The notes under the pieces were generated by a model. The model was given only the letters and a program-made list of their open reading frames with translations. It had not been told where the DNA came from and made no database searches. The position numbers were made by a program, and so were the translations under genes. This document shows positions 1-8,338 of a stretch of DNA of 64,000 nucleotides, one piece after another (position 1 is the first letter of the stretch; every line of letters starts with the position of its first letter). Source of the stretch: Chitinophagales bacterium (GTDB lineage: Bacteria > Bacteroidota > Bacteroidia > Chitinophagales > UBA8649); NCBI GenBank assembly GCA_020635975.1, contig JACJYT010000003.1:186001-250000 (forward strand). Direction: 5' to 3'.

Positions 1-2638
1 TTAAAGTTATCGGAATAGGTTGATTACAAACGCTGATATCTGGTCCTGCTTCAACAATAGGTAGGGGATTAACCGTAATTGTACCAGAGGATATTGCTGG
101 CGGACATCCACCTAGTGTTGTTACTGTATAATTAAATATACCTATTGAAGTGGGAGTACCAGCTATTGTAGCCACATTTCCCAACCAAACTCCTGTAACC
201 CCAGGTGGTAGACCAGTAAAAGTAACTCCTGTTGCTCCTATTGTGGCTAAAGTGATGACACTCATTTGAGAATTTATACAAAGAATTCGATTTACACCTG
301 TTGCTATTGTATTTGAGGGGTTAACCGTAACTGTATAATTTATTGGTGTACCAATACAGCCAGCAAAAGTTGGGGTAACTGTAATTGTTGATATAATCGG
401 ACTAGTACTTGAATTTGTAGCATTGAAAGAAGGAATACTCGAATTTCCACTCGCAGCTAAACCAATTGCAGGATTTGAATTAGTCCATGTAAACGTTGCT
501 CCTGAAGGTGAACTAACAAATGTATTTGCAGGAACTAAATTACCAGGGCAAAATATTAAGTTGGGTTCTGCAACAATTGTTGGTGAGGGATTAATAGTAA
601 AAGTAGAATTGGCGTTTGTTGTTCCACACTCATTTGTAACTGCAACAGAAATAGTATTTGATCCAACACCTGTATAAGAAACATTTCCAGGATTTGGAAT
701 GGTTGAGGATGTTGGCGTTCCCCCTGGGAAAGACCATAAGTAAGTTAAAGGTGAAGTCCCACAATTAGTTACAGTTGCAGTTGGTAAGGTTGTTGCAGGA
801 CTTGAACAAGAGCTAATAGGGGAAACATTTAGGTTAACATTTGGAGATTTTTTAACAGTAACAACACGATTGGTAGTAAAGGTGCCACACTTATTAGTCA
901 GTGAAAGCGTTATTGTATAAGTTCCGGGATTGTTGAAAACAAAGGAAGGGTTTATAGAGGACGCATTTGTTCCATTTGTAAAGCTCCAAGAGGCGGTAGT
1001 ACCACAGTTAGTTGCAGAATAAGTTACAGTCCAATTTAAGGTTGGTGGAGTGCAATTACTAATTGTACCTAAATTATTCGTCGTATTTACATTTAATGGA
1101 ATACAACCATTATTGTTATTGACAGTAAAGGAAGGTGTTGGAGGTGATTGAATACAAACAACTTTAGTAATAGTATCGATTCCACAACTATTTCTTACTA
1201 ACATAGAAACATTATAAGTGCCAGGGGAAGAAAACTGAACACCCAAACTATTTGAACCCCAGGTGGATGGATTATTTGAAGGGTTAGAATTACCTAAAGA
1301 TCCGTTTGTAATCGTCCATCCCAAAGATGGAGAAATTGTCCAATTACTTATTGTTACAGAATCACAAACTCCAAAAGCATTAACAGAAGCTCCAGCAGTT
1401 GAAGTATTTGTGAATGTTATAGTGTTATTGACACATGCTATTGTATCTGGAGATATTAAAAAATTAGCACTGGGTTTGATAGAAGTTGTTATCGGTTCAA
1501 TAGTAGATACTGAAAATCCACAAGGGTTTTCAGCTCTAATTCTAACATAAAATGCATTTGGAGTACTCGCTCCTGTTGCACCACAAGATGTTTCTGTAAA
1601 TAAATGGGTATAACTTGATGGGGGTGGATGATTATATGTTATTGAGGGTGAGTTAGTATTTGTACTCACAATATAAATTGTCCCAGGAGGGTTTGTTGAA
1701 GTTCCTGTAATTGGGAAAGTTAACGAATTTGGCATACAAATTCCAACTGTACCTCCAGGGTTACCTAAACCTACGGCTGGATTGCTACCACTATAAACAG
1801 TATATGTTTGTGTTGATTCACATAGATTTTGTCCAGTGACTGTAAGGGTGATTGTAAAATAACCTAGACTATTGTAGGTATGCGATGTTGTAGCATTCAA
1901 GCCCCAATTAGATGAATTGAAATTTGGCGTGCCATCGCCCCAATTAATCGTGTAACTAGTATTGGTTGCTGTTGTAGAAGAAATATTTGTTACCTCAAGG
2001 TTGAAGTTACCTCCTATACAATTAGTGAATGGTGTGCTACTTGTGTAATCCGCAATTGAAGCATCAGGTCTTTGCTTTATGGAAATATTTTGAGAAATTG
2101 ATCCAATACAACCAAAATTATTTGTAGTTATCAAACTTACATTAAAATTTTGATTACTACTTCCAATAGCTGAGTTAAAAACATGACTCGGGTTTTGTAA
2201 ATTTGACGTGTTATTTCCACCTGAACTTGGATCTCCAAAATTCCAAGCATAAGTTAAACCACTCCCTGTTGATGTACTTAAAAATGAAATAGGTAGATTA
2301 GAACAAGGTTGAGAAGGTGATGAATTAAAACTTGCTGTTGGCAATGGATTAACTGTTATGGTAACAAATGCAGTATCCATTAAGCCATTTGTGCAAGTTT
2401 TTATAACCCTGTAGATTGTTGTTGTTGTTGGAGAAGCTACAACTGTGCTTCCTACTGTAGTGTTTAATCCAGTTGAAGGAGACCATGTAAATGTACCTGC
2501 ATTGTTAGAAGCAATTAAGGTTACAGAACTCCCGGCACAAATTGAAGGGGCCGATGGATTAATGGACACGGTACATTGAGCATTAACTTGAAAAGTAATT
2601 ACTAAGGCAAAAAACGTAATAAATAAAGTTAATCTCAT
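1..2638 (-). CDS. Large PKD/Ig-like repeat secreted adhesin, 3' end outside window
   Basis: The frame is open on the minus strand from an ATG at 2638 to the left edge, so at least 879 residues are present and the C-terminus is missing. Residues 1-21 are a signal peptide (MRLTLFITFFALVITFQVNAQ without its last residues is the hydrophobic part) ending in A-Q, a common Bacteroidota cleavage site. The rest is Thr/Ser/Asn/Pro-rich with paired cysteines and repeated beta-sandwich modules: PKD-like signatures such as YAWNFGDPSS and INWGDGTPNF, spacers of the TVNPLP kind, and near the edge AGPDISVC, which is typical of gliding-motility or T9SS cargo proteins. Such proteins usually end in a T9SS sorting domain, which would lie beyond the edge. 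The role as a cell-surface adhesin is inferred. Short plus-strand frames inside it are shadows. Confidence 0.85.
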   Translation of the reverse strand, partial: MRLTLFITFFALVITFQVNAQCTVSINPSAPSICAGSSVTLIASNNAGTFTWSPSTGLNTTVGSTVVASPTTTTIYRVIKTCTNGLMDTAFVTITVNPLPTASFNSSPSQPCSNLPISFLSTSTGSGLTYAWNFGDPSSGGNNTSNLQNPSHVFNSAIGSSNQNFNVSLITTNNFGCIGSISQNISIKQRPDASIADYTSSTPFTNCIGGNFNLEVTNISSTTATNTSYTINWGDGTPNFNSSNWGLNATTSHTYNSLGYFTITLTVTGQNLCESTQTYTVYSGSNPAVGLGNPGGTVGICMPNSLTFPITGTSTNPPGTIYIVSTNTNSPSITYNHPPPSSYTHLFTETSCGATGASTPNAFYVRIRAENPCGFSVSTIEPITTSIKPSANFLISPDTIACVNNTITFTNTSTAGASVNAFGVCDSVTISNWTISPSLGWTITNGSLGNSNPSNNPSTWGSNSLGVQFSSPGTYNVSMLVRNSCGIDTITKVVCIQSPPTPSFTVNNNNGCIPLNVNTTNNLGTISNCTPPTLNWTVTYSATNCGTTASWSFTNGTNASSINPSFVFNNPGTYTITLSLTNKCGTFTTNRVVTVKKSPNVNLNVSPISSCSSPATTLPTATVTNCGTSPLTYLWSFPGGTPTSSTIPNPGNVSYTGVGSNTISVAVTNECGTTNANSTFTINPSPTIVAEPNLIFCPGNLVPANTFVSSPSGATFTWTNSNPAIGLAASGNSSIPSFNATNSSTSPIISTITVTPTFAGCIGTPINYTVTVNPSNTIATGVNRILCINSQMSVITLATIGATGVTFTGLPPGVTGVWLGNVATIAGTPTSIGIFNYTVTTLGGCPPAISSGTITVNPLPIVEAGPDISVCNQPIPITL

Positions 2639-2754
2639 TAGTTCAGTATACAATTTTAATAGTTCAACAAAAATAAAATCAAATTAACTTTTATTACAAT
2701 TAATTCAAAAAAAAGATAATTAATAATTTTTCTTTTATTCACTTTGTTTTAACC

Positions 2755-2958
2755 TTAAACCCTAGATGATACTGGAAATTTTATTAAATTATTCCAAACA
2801 ATAGCCACATGAGAGTATACTTTACATTCTGCCATAGCTACAGTAACAGAAATATCTCCATGTTTACAACTTTTTAAACCCAACAAATAATAAGAATGAT
2901 ACTTTGGTGCGGTGTTGTTAATGCAAATTAAAACATTAGAATATTTGCTAGCAATACT
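2755..2958 (-). pseudogene. Possible decayed gene fragment of unknown family
   Basis: A stop-to-stop segment of about 67 codons on the minus strand has no plausible start codon. It reads like protein (contains LLGLKSCKHGDISVTVAMAE) and ends at TAA 2755-2757, just upstream of the adhesin gene. I do not recognise it. It is listed because it lies in a stretch rich in remnants. It could equally be chance. Confidence 0.25.
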
Positions 2959-3051
2959 TTAACTTTTCCTATTGAAAAAAGAATTAAAAAGAGTAATACT
3001 AATAAAAATTCAAGAAACAAACCAAACAAAGGTGAAGTTATTAAAAAATAT

Positions 3052-3270
3052 TTAATTTGATGTTTTATGACCCAAAAATTTTCTTTAGATGTTGTTTATT
3101 TTGCCATCAATGATTTGCAAATAGCTGTTTGATATTTGAGTTGAATCTGTTCCTTTATGGAGATATTTTCTTATACATTTAATTCCATTTTCCACACCTC
3201 CTTTTTCACAGCTATAATAGGGATTTGCAAAATACCAATCGCAGTTTTATTTCTTGGCTAATGCTTAATG
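3052..3270 (-). pseudogene. Remnant of IS30-family transposase (C-terminal part)
   Basis: Read on the minus strand in one frame, this gives the tail of an IS30-type DDE transposase: ALAKK-stop-NCDWYFANPYYSC, then EKGGVENGIKCIRKYLHKGTD, then IDGKINNI-stop-RKFLGHKTS. The order DPY.SW.RG.NEN..G..R..FPKGTDF, then LN.RPRK.LG..TP, is the known signature of IS30 transposases around the catalytic Glu, which here is the E of GGVEN. Three in-frame stops (the two shown and one near 3266-3268) and the absence of the N-terminal two thirds show that it is dead. No terminal inverted repeats were recognised. Confidence 0.75.
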
Positions 3271-3304
3271 CAAAGCTCGTGCTCTCAGTCTTCTTCATCC
3301 ATCC

Positions 3305-3451
3305 TCACCCATACCTCCCTGCCACTTCCTCCAAATGCACTAACGAAGGTTTCGTAATAAGCTTGGTATAGATATTTGGAAAGACCTTATCTACTCCGTA
3401 AGTGCTTATATTTTCTAGCTTGTACATACCTTGTAATTTCTTGCAGGTCAT
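3305..3451 (-). other. 48-codon open frame in decayed region
   Basis: This short minus-strand frame runs from ATG 3451 to TGA 3305 and contains STYGVDKVFPNIYTKLITKP. It looks like a piece of a real protein, but I do not recognise the family. It sits just upstream of the IS30 remnant in the otherwise gene-poor stretch 2640-3514, so it is most simply a fragment of another decayed mobile or accessory gene. Confidence 0.25.
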
Positions 3452-3514
3452 GAAAATATCAGCATGGAGTATTAGGAAGCCACTTTTATTTATGCTTCGG
3501 ATTTTTATTTAAAA

Positions 3515-4165
3515 CTACTCCTCAGTTTCAAACTTCTCCAACTCCTCACTCAATCTAGCTTCAAAAGCATCGGTTAGTTCAGAATTGATGTCAATTTTAT
3601 TGCCTGCCACGCTGGCATCTTGAAAAACTGGGATAAGCGCTTCTATTTCTTCCCATTCTAAACCTATGAATTTTAAATAGGCGAGAACCTCAAAATTGTG
3701 TTCGCACATGCGGTGGTCATAGTTCATCATGCTAGGAAAAAACTTGGCTTTTTCCACTTGTTCCCAAAAGGCTTTTTCTTGGGTGTTTTTCATTTTTTTT
3801 AGCTCGGCGAAATTTGCATAGGCATTCTTCCAATCCTTTTTTTCGGATAAGTAAACTAGTAAGAATATCAGTCCGATTATTGCCACTAAAACTCCGGCTA
3901 AGATGCCAATGCCCTTCCAACTAAATTCCATGAAGGTATAGCCCAAGGTTCCGAGTACCCCAAGAATCCACATTGGTAAAAAGAACAATCGACCTTTCAA
4001 GCCACCAAGTTCACATAGTCCGGCAACGAAAGAGCCTATGGCTAGCAGTATTATTTGTCCTACGGCACCATTAGCAAAATCATCTGGCATCAGCCAATAA
4101 ATGGGTCCAACAATAATCGCTATAATGAGTCCTACAGCTATAGCGTAAAAATTAAATATAATCAT
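3515..4165 (-). CDS. Hypothetical membrane protein with C-terminal cytosolic domain
   Basis: The 216-residue protein starts at an ATG. The first about 108 residues hold four hydrophobic segments (about 4-25, 36-52, 60-77 and 84-106). The remaining half is charged, helical and Glu/Lys-rich (EKKDWKNAYANFAELKKMKN onwards) and ends in an acidic tail, ELEKFETEE. No known domain was recognised. It stands alone between a decayed region and a repeat block, with no operon partner. The integral membrane location is read from hydropathy by eye, and the function is unknown. Confidence 0.6.
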   Translation of the reverse strand: MIIFNFYAIAVGLIIAIIVGPIYWLMPDDFANGAVGQIILLAIGSFVAGLCELGGLKGRLFFLPMWILGVLGTLGYTFMEFSWKGIGILAGVLVAIIGLIFLLVYLSEKKDWKNAYANFAELKKMKNTQEKAFWEQVEKAKFFPSMMNYDHRMCEHNFEVLAYLKFIGLEWEEIEALIPVFQDASVAGNKIDINSELTDAFEARLSEELEKFETEE

Positions 4166-4189
4166 GGTTTAAAGATAATAAATTAGATA

Positions 4190-4760
4190 CTTAGAGAAAT
4201 AGAGAAATAGAGAATTAGAAAATTAGAAAATTAGAAAATTAGAAAAATAGATGATTGGTTTATCAGATTAGAACGAGCTCAAAAGGATTTTACCTTAGAC
4301 AAGTTCTGAAAATAGCAAAGTTCCCCTCCCCGTGGAGAGGGGCCAGGGGTGAGGCTCTTTGTAGATAATTAGAAAAATAGAGAAATAGAGAATTAGAGAA
4401 TTAGATTATCAAATTATACAAGCACGAGTAAATATATCGAAGACCATTCTCCTCACCTGTGATGGGGGGGAGTTAGAGGGGGGGACAGTTGACAGCTTTA
4501 TTAGAGAAATAGAAAATTAGAAAATTAGAAAAATAGATGATTGGCTTAGCAGATTAGAACGAGCTCAAAAGGATTTTACCTTAGACAAGTTCTGAAAATA
4601 GCAAAGTTCCCCTCTACGTGGAGAGGGGCTAGGGGTGAGGCACTTTATCCCTCATCAGGGTCTCTCAAAGAGGACCCTGATGCTTATTAGCGGACTAGTT
4701 TACTAGAGAATTAGAAAAAAACTAGATTGTTTTATCTCAAAGCGTAGCGTTCTAAAAATC
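4190..4760. repeat. Non-coding repeat block: short tandem AT units plus duplicated G-rich element
   Basis: The stretch contains many irregular tandem units of the form AGAAAATT/AGAGAAAT. Embedded in it is a direct repeat of roughly 135 bp: copy 1 about 4224-4356, copy 2 about 4510-4642, offset 286 bp, with only a few mismatches. Each copy carries GAACGAGCTCAAAAGGATTT and ends in a G/C-rich motif with a CCCCTC...GAGGGG inverted pair. Between them, 4450-4490 holds a second G-rich motif (GATGGGGGGGAGTTAGAGGG). No coding frame is supported. Confidence 0.8.
4653..4682. repeat. Strong hairpin / REP-like palindrome
   Basis: CATCAGGGTC at 4653-4662 pairs perfectly with GACCCTGATG at 4673-4682, and the loop TCTCAAAGAG can extend the stem with CTC/GAG. 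It lies at the end of the second repeat copy, downstream of the minus-strand glycosyltransferase gene. It could act as a transcription terminator without a U-tract, or be an extragenic palindromic repeat. Confidence 0.6.
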
Positions 4761-4783
4761 TTTGTCTCTCTAAGTCTATTATT

Positions 4784-6220
4784 CTAGTAAATGGCCGAAC
4801 CCACGAGATAAGCATAGCTGTCTTGGAATTGAAGTTTTTTAATCACTTCGTATTTTTTCAATAATTCAGATGCTTGGTTTTCATCAAAAACCAGAATATA
4901 ATCTCCTGGATTTAGCTTTTGTAAACTAGAAAGCAGTTCAATTTGGTAGTTATATTTTTCTTTATATAGTAGACAATAGTATTCAACATTCGGAGCGTAG
5001 GATCCTTCGCTTACATCTACTAATTTTATGTTTTTGATTTCGGGAAAGGATTCTTTTGACCTTTTTAAGAGCTGACAAAGCTCATTAATTGGACTAGGTT
5101 CTTGAACGAGGTAAACAGATTTTATAGCTGCAACATAAGGCGGAATTAATATTGCTAAATACAAAAAAAACTGCTTGGTATAAGAAGCTTTTAGCTCTAC
5201 AGATGCTAAGCTTTTCAAGCTATAGTGAATTCCATAAGCACTAGCTAAGGTTAAAAATGGATAAACAGGAGCAGCATACCAAATGAGTTTGGTTTGCGCT
5301 GCGGATAGTATCGTTAAAATGACTATGGCTTCTAATATCACAAGCAGTATGAACTTTGGTTTTTCACTTTGAAAAATGGAGTAAATAAAGAATAACAAGA
5401 AGATTAAAGGGAAACTTTCCTCGAAAAAAATTCTTTGCAGATAAAAAAGGAAATTCCCTTCATGCATAATCACATGACTGATGCGTTTTACATTTCCTAA
5501 ATGCCGAGCACCATTGAAATAGCTTAATAAAACGATGACTAGTATCACGCTTAAACCCAACCAAAATGTCTTAGCTTTTATTAGCTGCTTAATTTTTTTA
5601 CTACTAAAAGCAAAAAGGATTAAAGCCGGAAAACACAGGAAAATAGAAACACTTTTTGTAAAAAAAGCCATAGTAAAAAATACTAGACTTAAGATTAAAT
5701 TCTTTTGTTTTTGATCTTCAATATAGAAATAGGCTTGAACAACGAACAAGAAACAAAATAAAGCGAAAGGAATATCTTGATTAGCAGATCTTCCCATATG
5801 CGCACTAAGCATGGCTGGGGTACTTACCAAAAGTATAGATGCAATAATGCCTATGGAATAAGATTGCAATATTTTTTTTGAATAGTAAACAAGACTGAAG
5901 CATAGGGCGATAAAACTAAGACTTGTTGGAAGCCGCAGGGCTAATTCATTATAGCCAAATAGCTTCATGAATCCAGCTTGCACGTAGCTCATTAATGCTG
6001 GTTTACTGTTGTGCACTTCTGTTAAGCCAGGGAGCTGCGAAAAATCTTTTATCGGTACGCCATGTTCTGCAATATAGTAGGCTCTAATGGCAAAAAGTGC
6101 TTCATCCCAAGAGTCTATGCTTAGATAATCTAGTTGCATAAATAAGGGAATGGAAAAGACAATCAACAAGCCAAAAACGGCAAGACTAAAATTGAGCTTA
6201 TCTTGATGCGAAGAGTTCAA
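4784..6220 (-). CDS. Membrane glycosyltransferase, GT39/ArnT-like
   Basis: This 478-residue polytopic protein has the layout of dolichyl/undecaprenyl-phosphate-sugar glycosyltransferases (PMT/ArnT superfamily). TM1 is followed by the first-loop acidic motif DSWDEA (residues 36-41, candidate catalytic Asp/Glu), then NSKPALMSYVQAGFMKLFGY and LALRLPTS, and about ten more hydrophobic segments, with a C-terminal soluble part after about residue 375. Such enzymes transfer a sugar from a lipid carrier on the outer face of the inner membrane; the acceptor here is unknown. The start is TTG at 6220, because an in-frame TAA lies two codons upstream and the next ATG would delete TM1. It is monocistronic. 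Confidence 0.75.
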   Translation of the reverse strand: MNSSHQDKLNFSLAVFGLLIVFSIPLFMQLDYLSIDSWDEALFAIRAYYIAEHGVPIKDFSQLPGLTEVHNSKPALMSYVQAGFMKLFGYNELALRLPTSLSFIALCFSLVYYSKKILQSYSIGIIASILLVSTPAMLSAHMGRSANQDIPFALFCFLFVVQAYFYIEDQKQKNLILSLVFFTMAFFTKSVSIFLCFPALILFAFSSKKIKQLIKAKTFWLGLSVILVIVLLSYFNGARHLGNVKRISHVIMHEGNFLFYLQRIFFEESFPLIFLLFFIYSIFQSEKPKFILLVILEAIVILTILSAAQTKLIWYAAPVYPFLTLASAYGIHYSLKSLASVELKASYTKQFFLYLAILIPPYVAAIKSVYLVQEPSPINELCQLLKRSKESFPEIKNIKLVDVSEGSYAPNVEYYCLLYKEKYNYQIELLSSLQKLNPGDYILVFDENQASELLKKYEVIKKLQFQDSYAYLVGSAIY

Positions 6221-6305
6221 ATATTAAATTTTTACAAGCTGCAATTTAGGTAAAATTAGTTTAGTAGAGAATCAGATGACTTGAGAAATAAAAAATCAGC
6301 TTGTT

Positions 6306-7034
6306 TTAAGAATTTCGTAATAAAACATCTAATTTTTGCTCAATACGTTCTAAATTAGTATGTTGTGGGTGGTTGAAAGAAATAAAAGCTTCAAACTCCC
6401 ATAATTCTAATACATCTTCTTTGAAAATGGAATATGGTAAATATTCTGGATTGTCTGAAATAAGTAAAACTTGTTTTCCCTTATCTTTTATGCGTTTAAA
6501 TACAATGCCATCCTGCTGAGTAACTAGAATGTGTGCTTTTTTGTAGTTTAATTGCTTGTAGTTTTCTACATAAGAGCAGAGCACAATAGAACCTGGCTCT
6601 ATAGGTAACATAGAGTAGCCCTCAATTTCAAAAGCACGATATGTTTTTGTGCTTAAATGGGGTATTGAAATAGCTGGTAATGTAGCTAAATATTCCAAAT
6701 CAGCATAGCCTGCGGTGTAACCTGCTTGTGCTTTTTGCTGTACTAATTCTATATTTTCTTTATTTTCCTTATTAACGGTGATTGCTAATATTTTGGTGTG
6801 TCTGTTTTTAATAAGTGTATAGGATTCTTGTTGTAAGTCTTTTTTAAGCAGATCGTCAATGGATATAGAAAATACTTCACTCAGAGCAATTAATTGACTG
6901 AAAGAAGCTTCTGATTTTTCGCGCTCAAAATCGGTAATGGCAGATCGTTTTACTTCAATTTTTTTAGCTAAAACTTCTTGCGACCATTTATTTTTTCTAC
7001 GTAAAAATTTAAGATTTAATGCAAATGTTTTCAT
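6306..7034 (-). CDS. HTH/S24 LexA-like self-cleaving repressor
   Basis: The 242-residue regulator has an XRE-type helix-turn-helix at residues 5-62 (SQEVLAKKIEVKRSAITDFE) and a peptidase S24 domain at about 98-225. The serine is in GYSML (Ser141), the lysine in IVFKRI (Lys180), and a candidate autocleavage bond is Ala104-Gly105 in KAQAGYTAGY. Repressors of this build cleave themselves when RecA is activated by DNA damage, which lifts repression. The ATG at 7034 is chosen because the longer frame from 7268 would run through the promoter and into the divergent dinB. It probably controls dinB-dnaE and itself through the shared 78-bp intergenic region. It is not UmuD, since it carries a DNA-binding domain. 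Confidence 0.85.
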   Translation of the reverse strand: MKTFALNLKFLRRKNKWSQEVLAKKIEVKRSAITDFEREKSEASFSQLIALSEVFSISIDDLLKKDLQQESYTLIKNRHTKILAITVNKENKENIELVQQKAQAGYTAGYADLEYLATLPAISIPHLSTKTYRAFEIEGYSMLPIEPGSIVLCSYVENYKQLNYKKAHILVTQQDGIVFKRIKDKGKQVLLISDNPEYLPYSIFKEDVLELWEFEAFISFNHPQHTNLERIEQKLDVLLRNS

Positions 7035-7060
7035 AAAATACTTGTATATTGGTCGGCTTT

Positions 7061-7089
7061 TTCCACAAATAAAAGTGGTAAAATTCCAC
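7061..7089. promoter_or_regulatory. Candidate operator for the S24 repressor
   Basis: Three alternating half-sites lie in the intergenic region: TTCCAC (7061-7066), GTGG (7075-7078) and TTCCAC (7084-7089). The pair GTGGTAA-A-ATTCCAC is close to a perfect palindrome. The site is just downstream of the repressor's -7 box and upstream of dinB, where a bound repressor could silence both genes. The assignment is inferred from position and symmetry only. Confidence 0.5.
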
Positions 7090-7098
7090 ATTTTAACG

Positions 7099-7129
7099 CA
7101 AATATACGGAAATGATTGAAAATAGCAAA
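7099..7129 (-). promoter_or_regulatory. Bacteroidota-type promoter of the S24 repressor
   Basis: On the minus strand a TTTG (7126-7129) is followed after exactly 19 bp by TATATTTG (7099-7106). This matches the Bacteroidota primary-sigma consensus TTTG-N19-TAnnTTTG. Transcription would start near 7093 and leave a leader of about 60 nt. The -33 box lies inside the first codons of the divergent dinB, so the two transcripts are tightly coupled. Confidence 0.7.
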
Positions 7130-8338
7130 CGAACAATACTACATATGGATTTAGATACTTTTTATGTATCGGTAGAACGACTTCTAGACAGTTCGTTAAA
7201 CGGGAAACCCATCCTCTTGGGAGGCACAAGTGATAGAGGTGTGGTGGCATCTTGCAGTTATGAAGCACGTAATTTTGGTGTACATAGTGGCATGCCCATG
7301 CGGATGGCTAGAGAATTATGTCCAGAAGCTATAGTTATAAGGGGTGAAGCAAGTGTTTATACCCAGTATTCAAAAATGGTGTCAGAAATTGTTAAAGAGC
7401 GAGTACCCATTTTTGAAAAAGCGAGTATTGATGAGTTTTATGCGGATTTAAGTGGTATGGATAAATTTTTTGCTTGCTATACCTATGCTTCTGAGATACG
7501 AAAGACCATTTTAAAAGAAACAGGTTTGCCTATATCGTTTGGTTTGTCCGTTAATAAAACGGTATCGAAAATTGCTACGGGCGAAGCAAAACCTAATAAT
7601 CAGATAAAAATTGATTTTGGAATGGAAAAAGCTTTTCTAGCACCTTTAAGTGTTAAAAAAATTCCGATGGTAGGCGATAAGATGTTCCAGTCCTTATGCA
7701 ATTTAGGTGTTAAACACATTCAAAAAATACAAGAAATGCCTATGGAGATGATGGAGCATGTATTTGGTAAAAATGGTGTGCTTGTGTGGAATAAAGCCAA
7801 TGGTATTGATAATACACCCGTAGTGCAGTTTCATGAGCGTAAGTCTATTTCTACAGAGCGTACTTTCGATAGAGATACTATAGATGTAGTTAAGTTGCAA
7901 ACCCTTGTTGCGGCTATGGCAGAAAATTTGGCGTTTCAATTGCGTAGGGGTAATAAATTGTGTGCTAATGTTTCTGTTAAAATCCGTTACTCTGATTTTC
8001 AGACTTATAGCAAGCAAATAAAAATTCCTTATACCTCTGCCGACCACCTACTGATTCCTTATGTAGTGGATCTGTTTAAGCAATTGTATAATAGGCGGAT
8101 GTTGGTTCGCTTGGTGGGAGTGCGTTTTAATGATTTGGTATCTGGTAATTATCAAATTAATTTGTTTGATGATTCAACGGAGCGCATTAGCCTCTATAAA
8201 GCTATGGATAAACTGCGTGAAAAATATGGTGCAAATAAGCTAACGCGGGCTTCTTTGTTAGAATGTAGAACCATAAGATCTTTTTCTAATCCGTTTAATG
8301 GTGAACCGCCCGTAGTACTGGCACATAGAAAAGCATAG
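7112..8338 (+). CDS. dinB: Y-family DNA polymerase IV (DinB)
   Basis: The 408-residue translesion polymerase keeps both catalytic motifs: MDLDTFYVSVE near residue 11 (first metal-binding Asp) and SIDEFYADL near residue 106 (Asp-Glu pair). It is therefore predicted active, unlike ImuB proteins that lost them. A helix-hairpin-helix/thumb region and little-finger domain follow, and QINLF at 348-352 fits the beta-clamp binding motif. It copies damaged DNA with low fidelity. Its stop codon is followed directly by the ATG of dnaE (no gap), so the two form an operon. Divergent expression with the S24 repressor suggests damage induction. Confidence 0.9.
   Translation: MIENSKRTILHMDLDTFYVSVERLLDSSLNGKPILLGGTSDRGVVASCSYEARNFGVHSGMPMRMARELCPEAIVIRGEASVYTQYSKMVSEIVKERVPIFEKASIDEFYADLSGMDKFFACYTYASEIRKTILKETGLPISFGLSVNKTVSKIATGEAKPNNQIKIDFGMEKAFLAPLSVKKIPMVGDKMFQSLCNLGVKHIQKIQEMPMEMMEHVFGKNGVLVWNKANGIDNTPVVQFHERKSISTERTFDRDTIDVVKLQTLVAAMAENLAFQLRRGNKLCANVSVKIRYSDFQTYSKQIKIPYTSADHLLIPYVVDLFKQLYNRRMLVRLVGVRFNDLVSGNYQINLFDDSTERISLYKAMDKLREKYGANKLTRASLLECRTIRSFSNPFNGEPPVVLAHRKA

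Noticed and set aside
423..1550. Plus-strand frames at 423-677 and 1263-1550
   Set aside because: They lie inside the long open minus-strand adhesin gene and have no independent support.
4190..4560. Possible CRISPR array
   Set aside because: The repeated units are only 8-10 bases, irregular and without unique spacers, and no cas gene is nearby.
7035..7268. N-terminal extension of the S24 repressor from 7268
   Set aside because: It would run through its own promoter and into dinB; the HTH domain begins at the ATG at 7034.
6306..8338. UmuD-UmuC (polymerase V) operon
   Set aside because: The S24 protein has a DNA-binding domain and is divergent from, not upstream of, the polymerase; the polymerase is best called DinB and is followed by dnaE.
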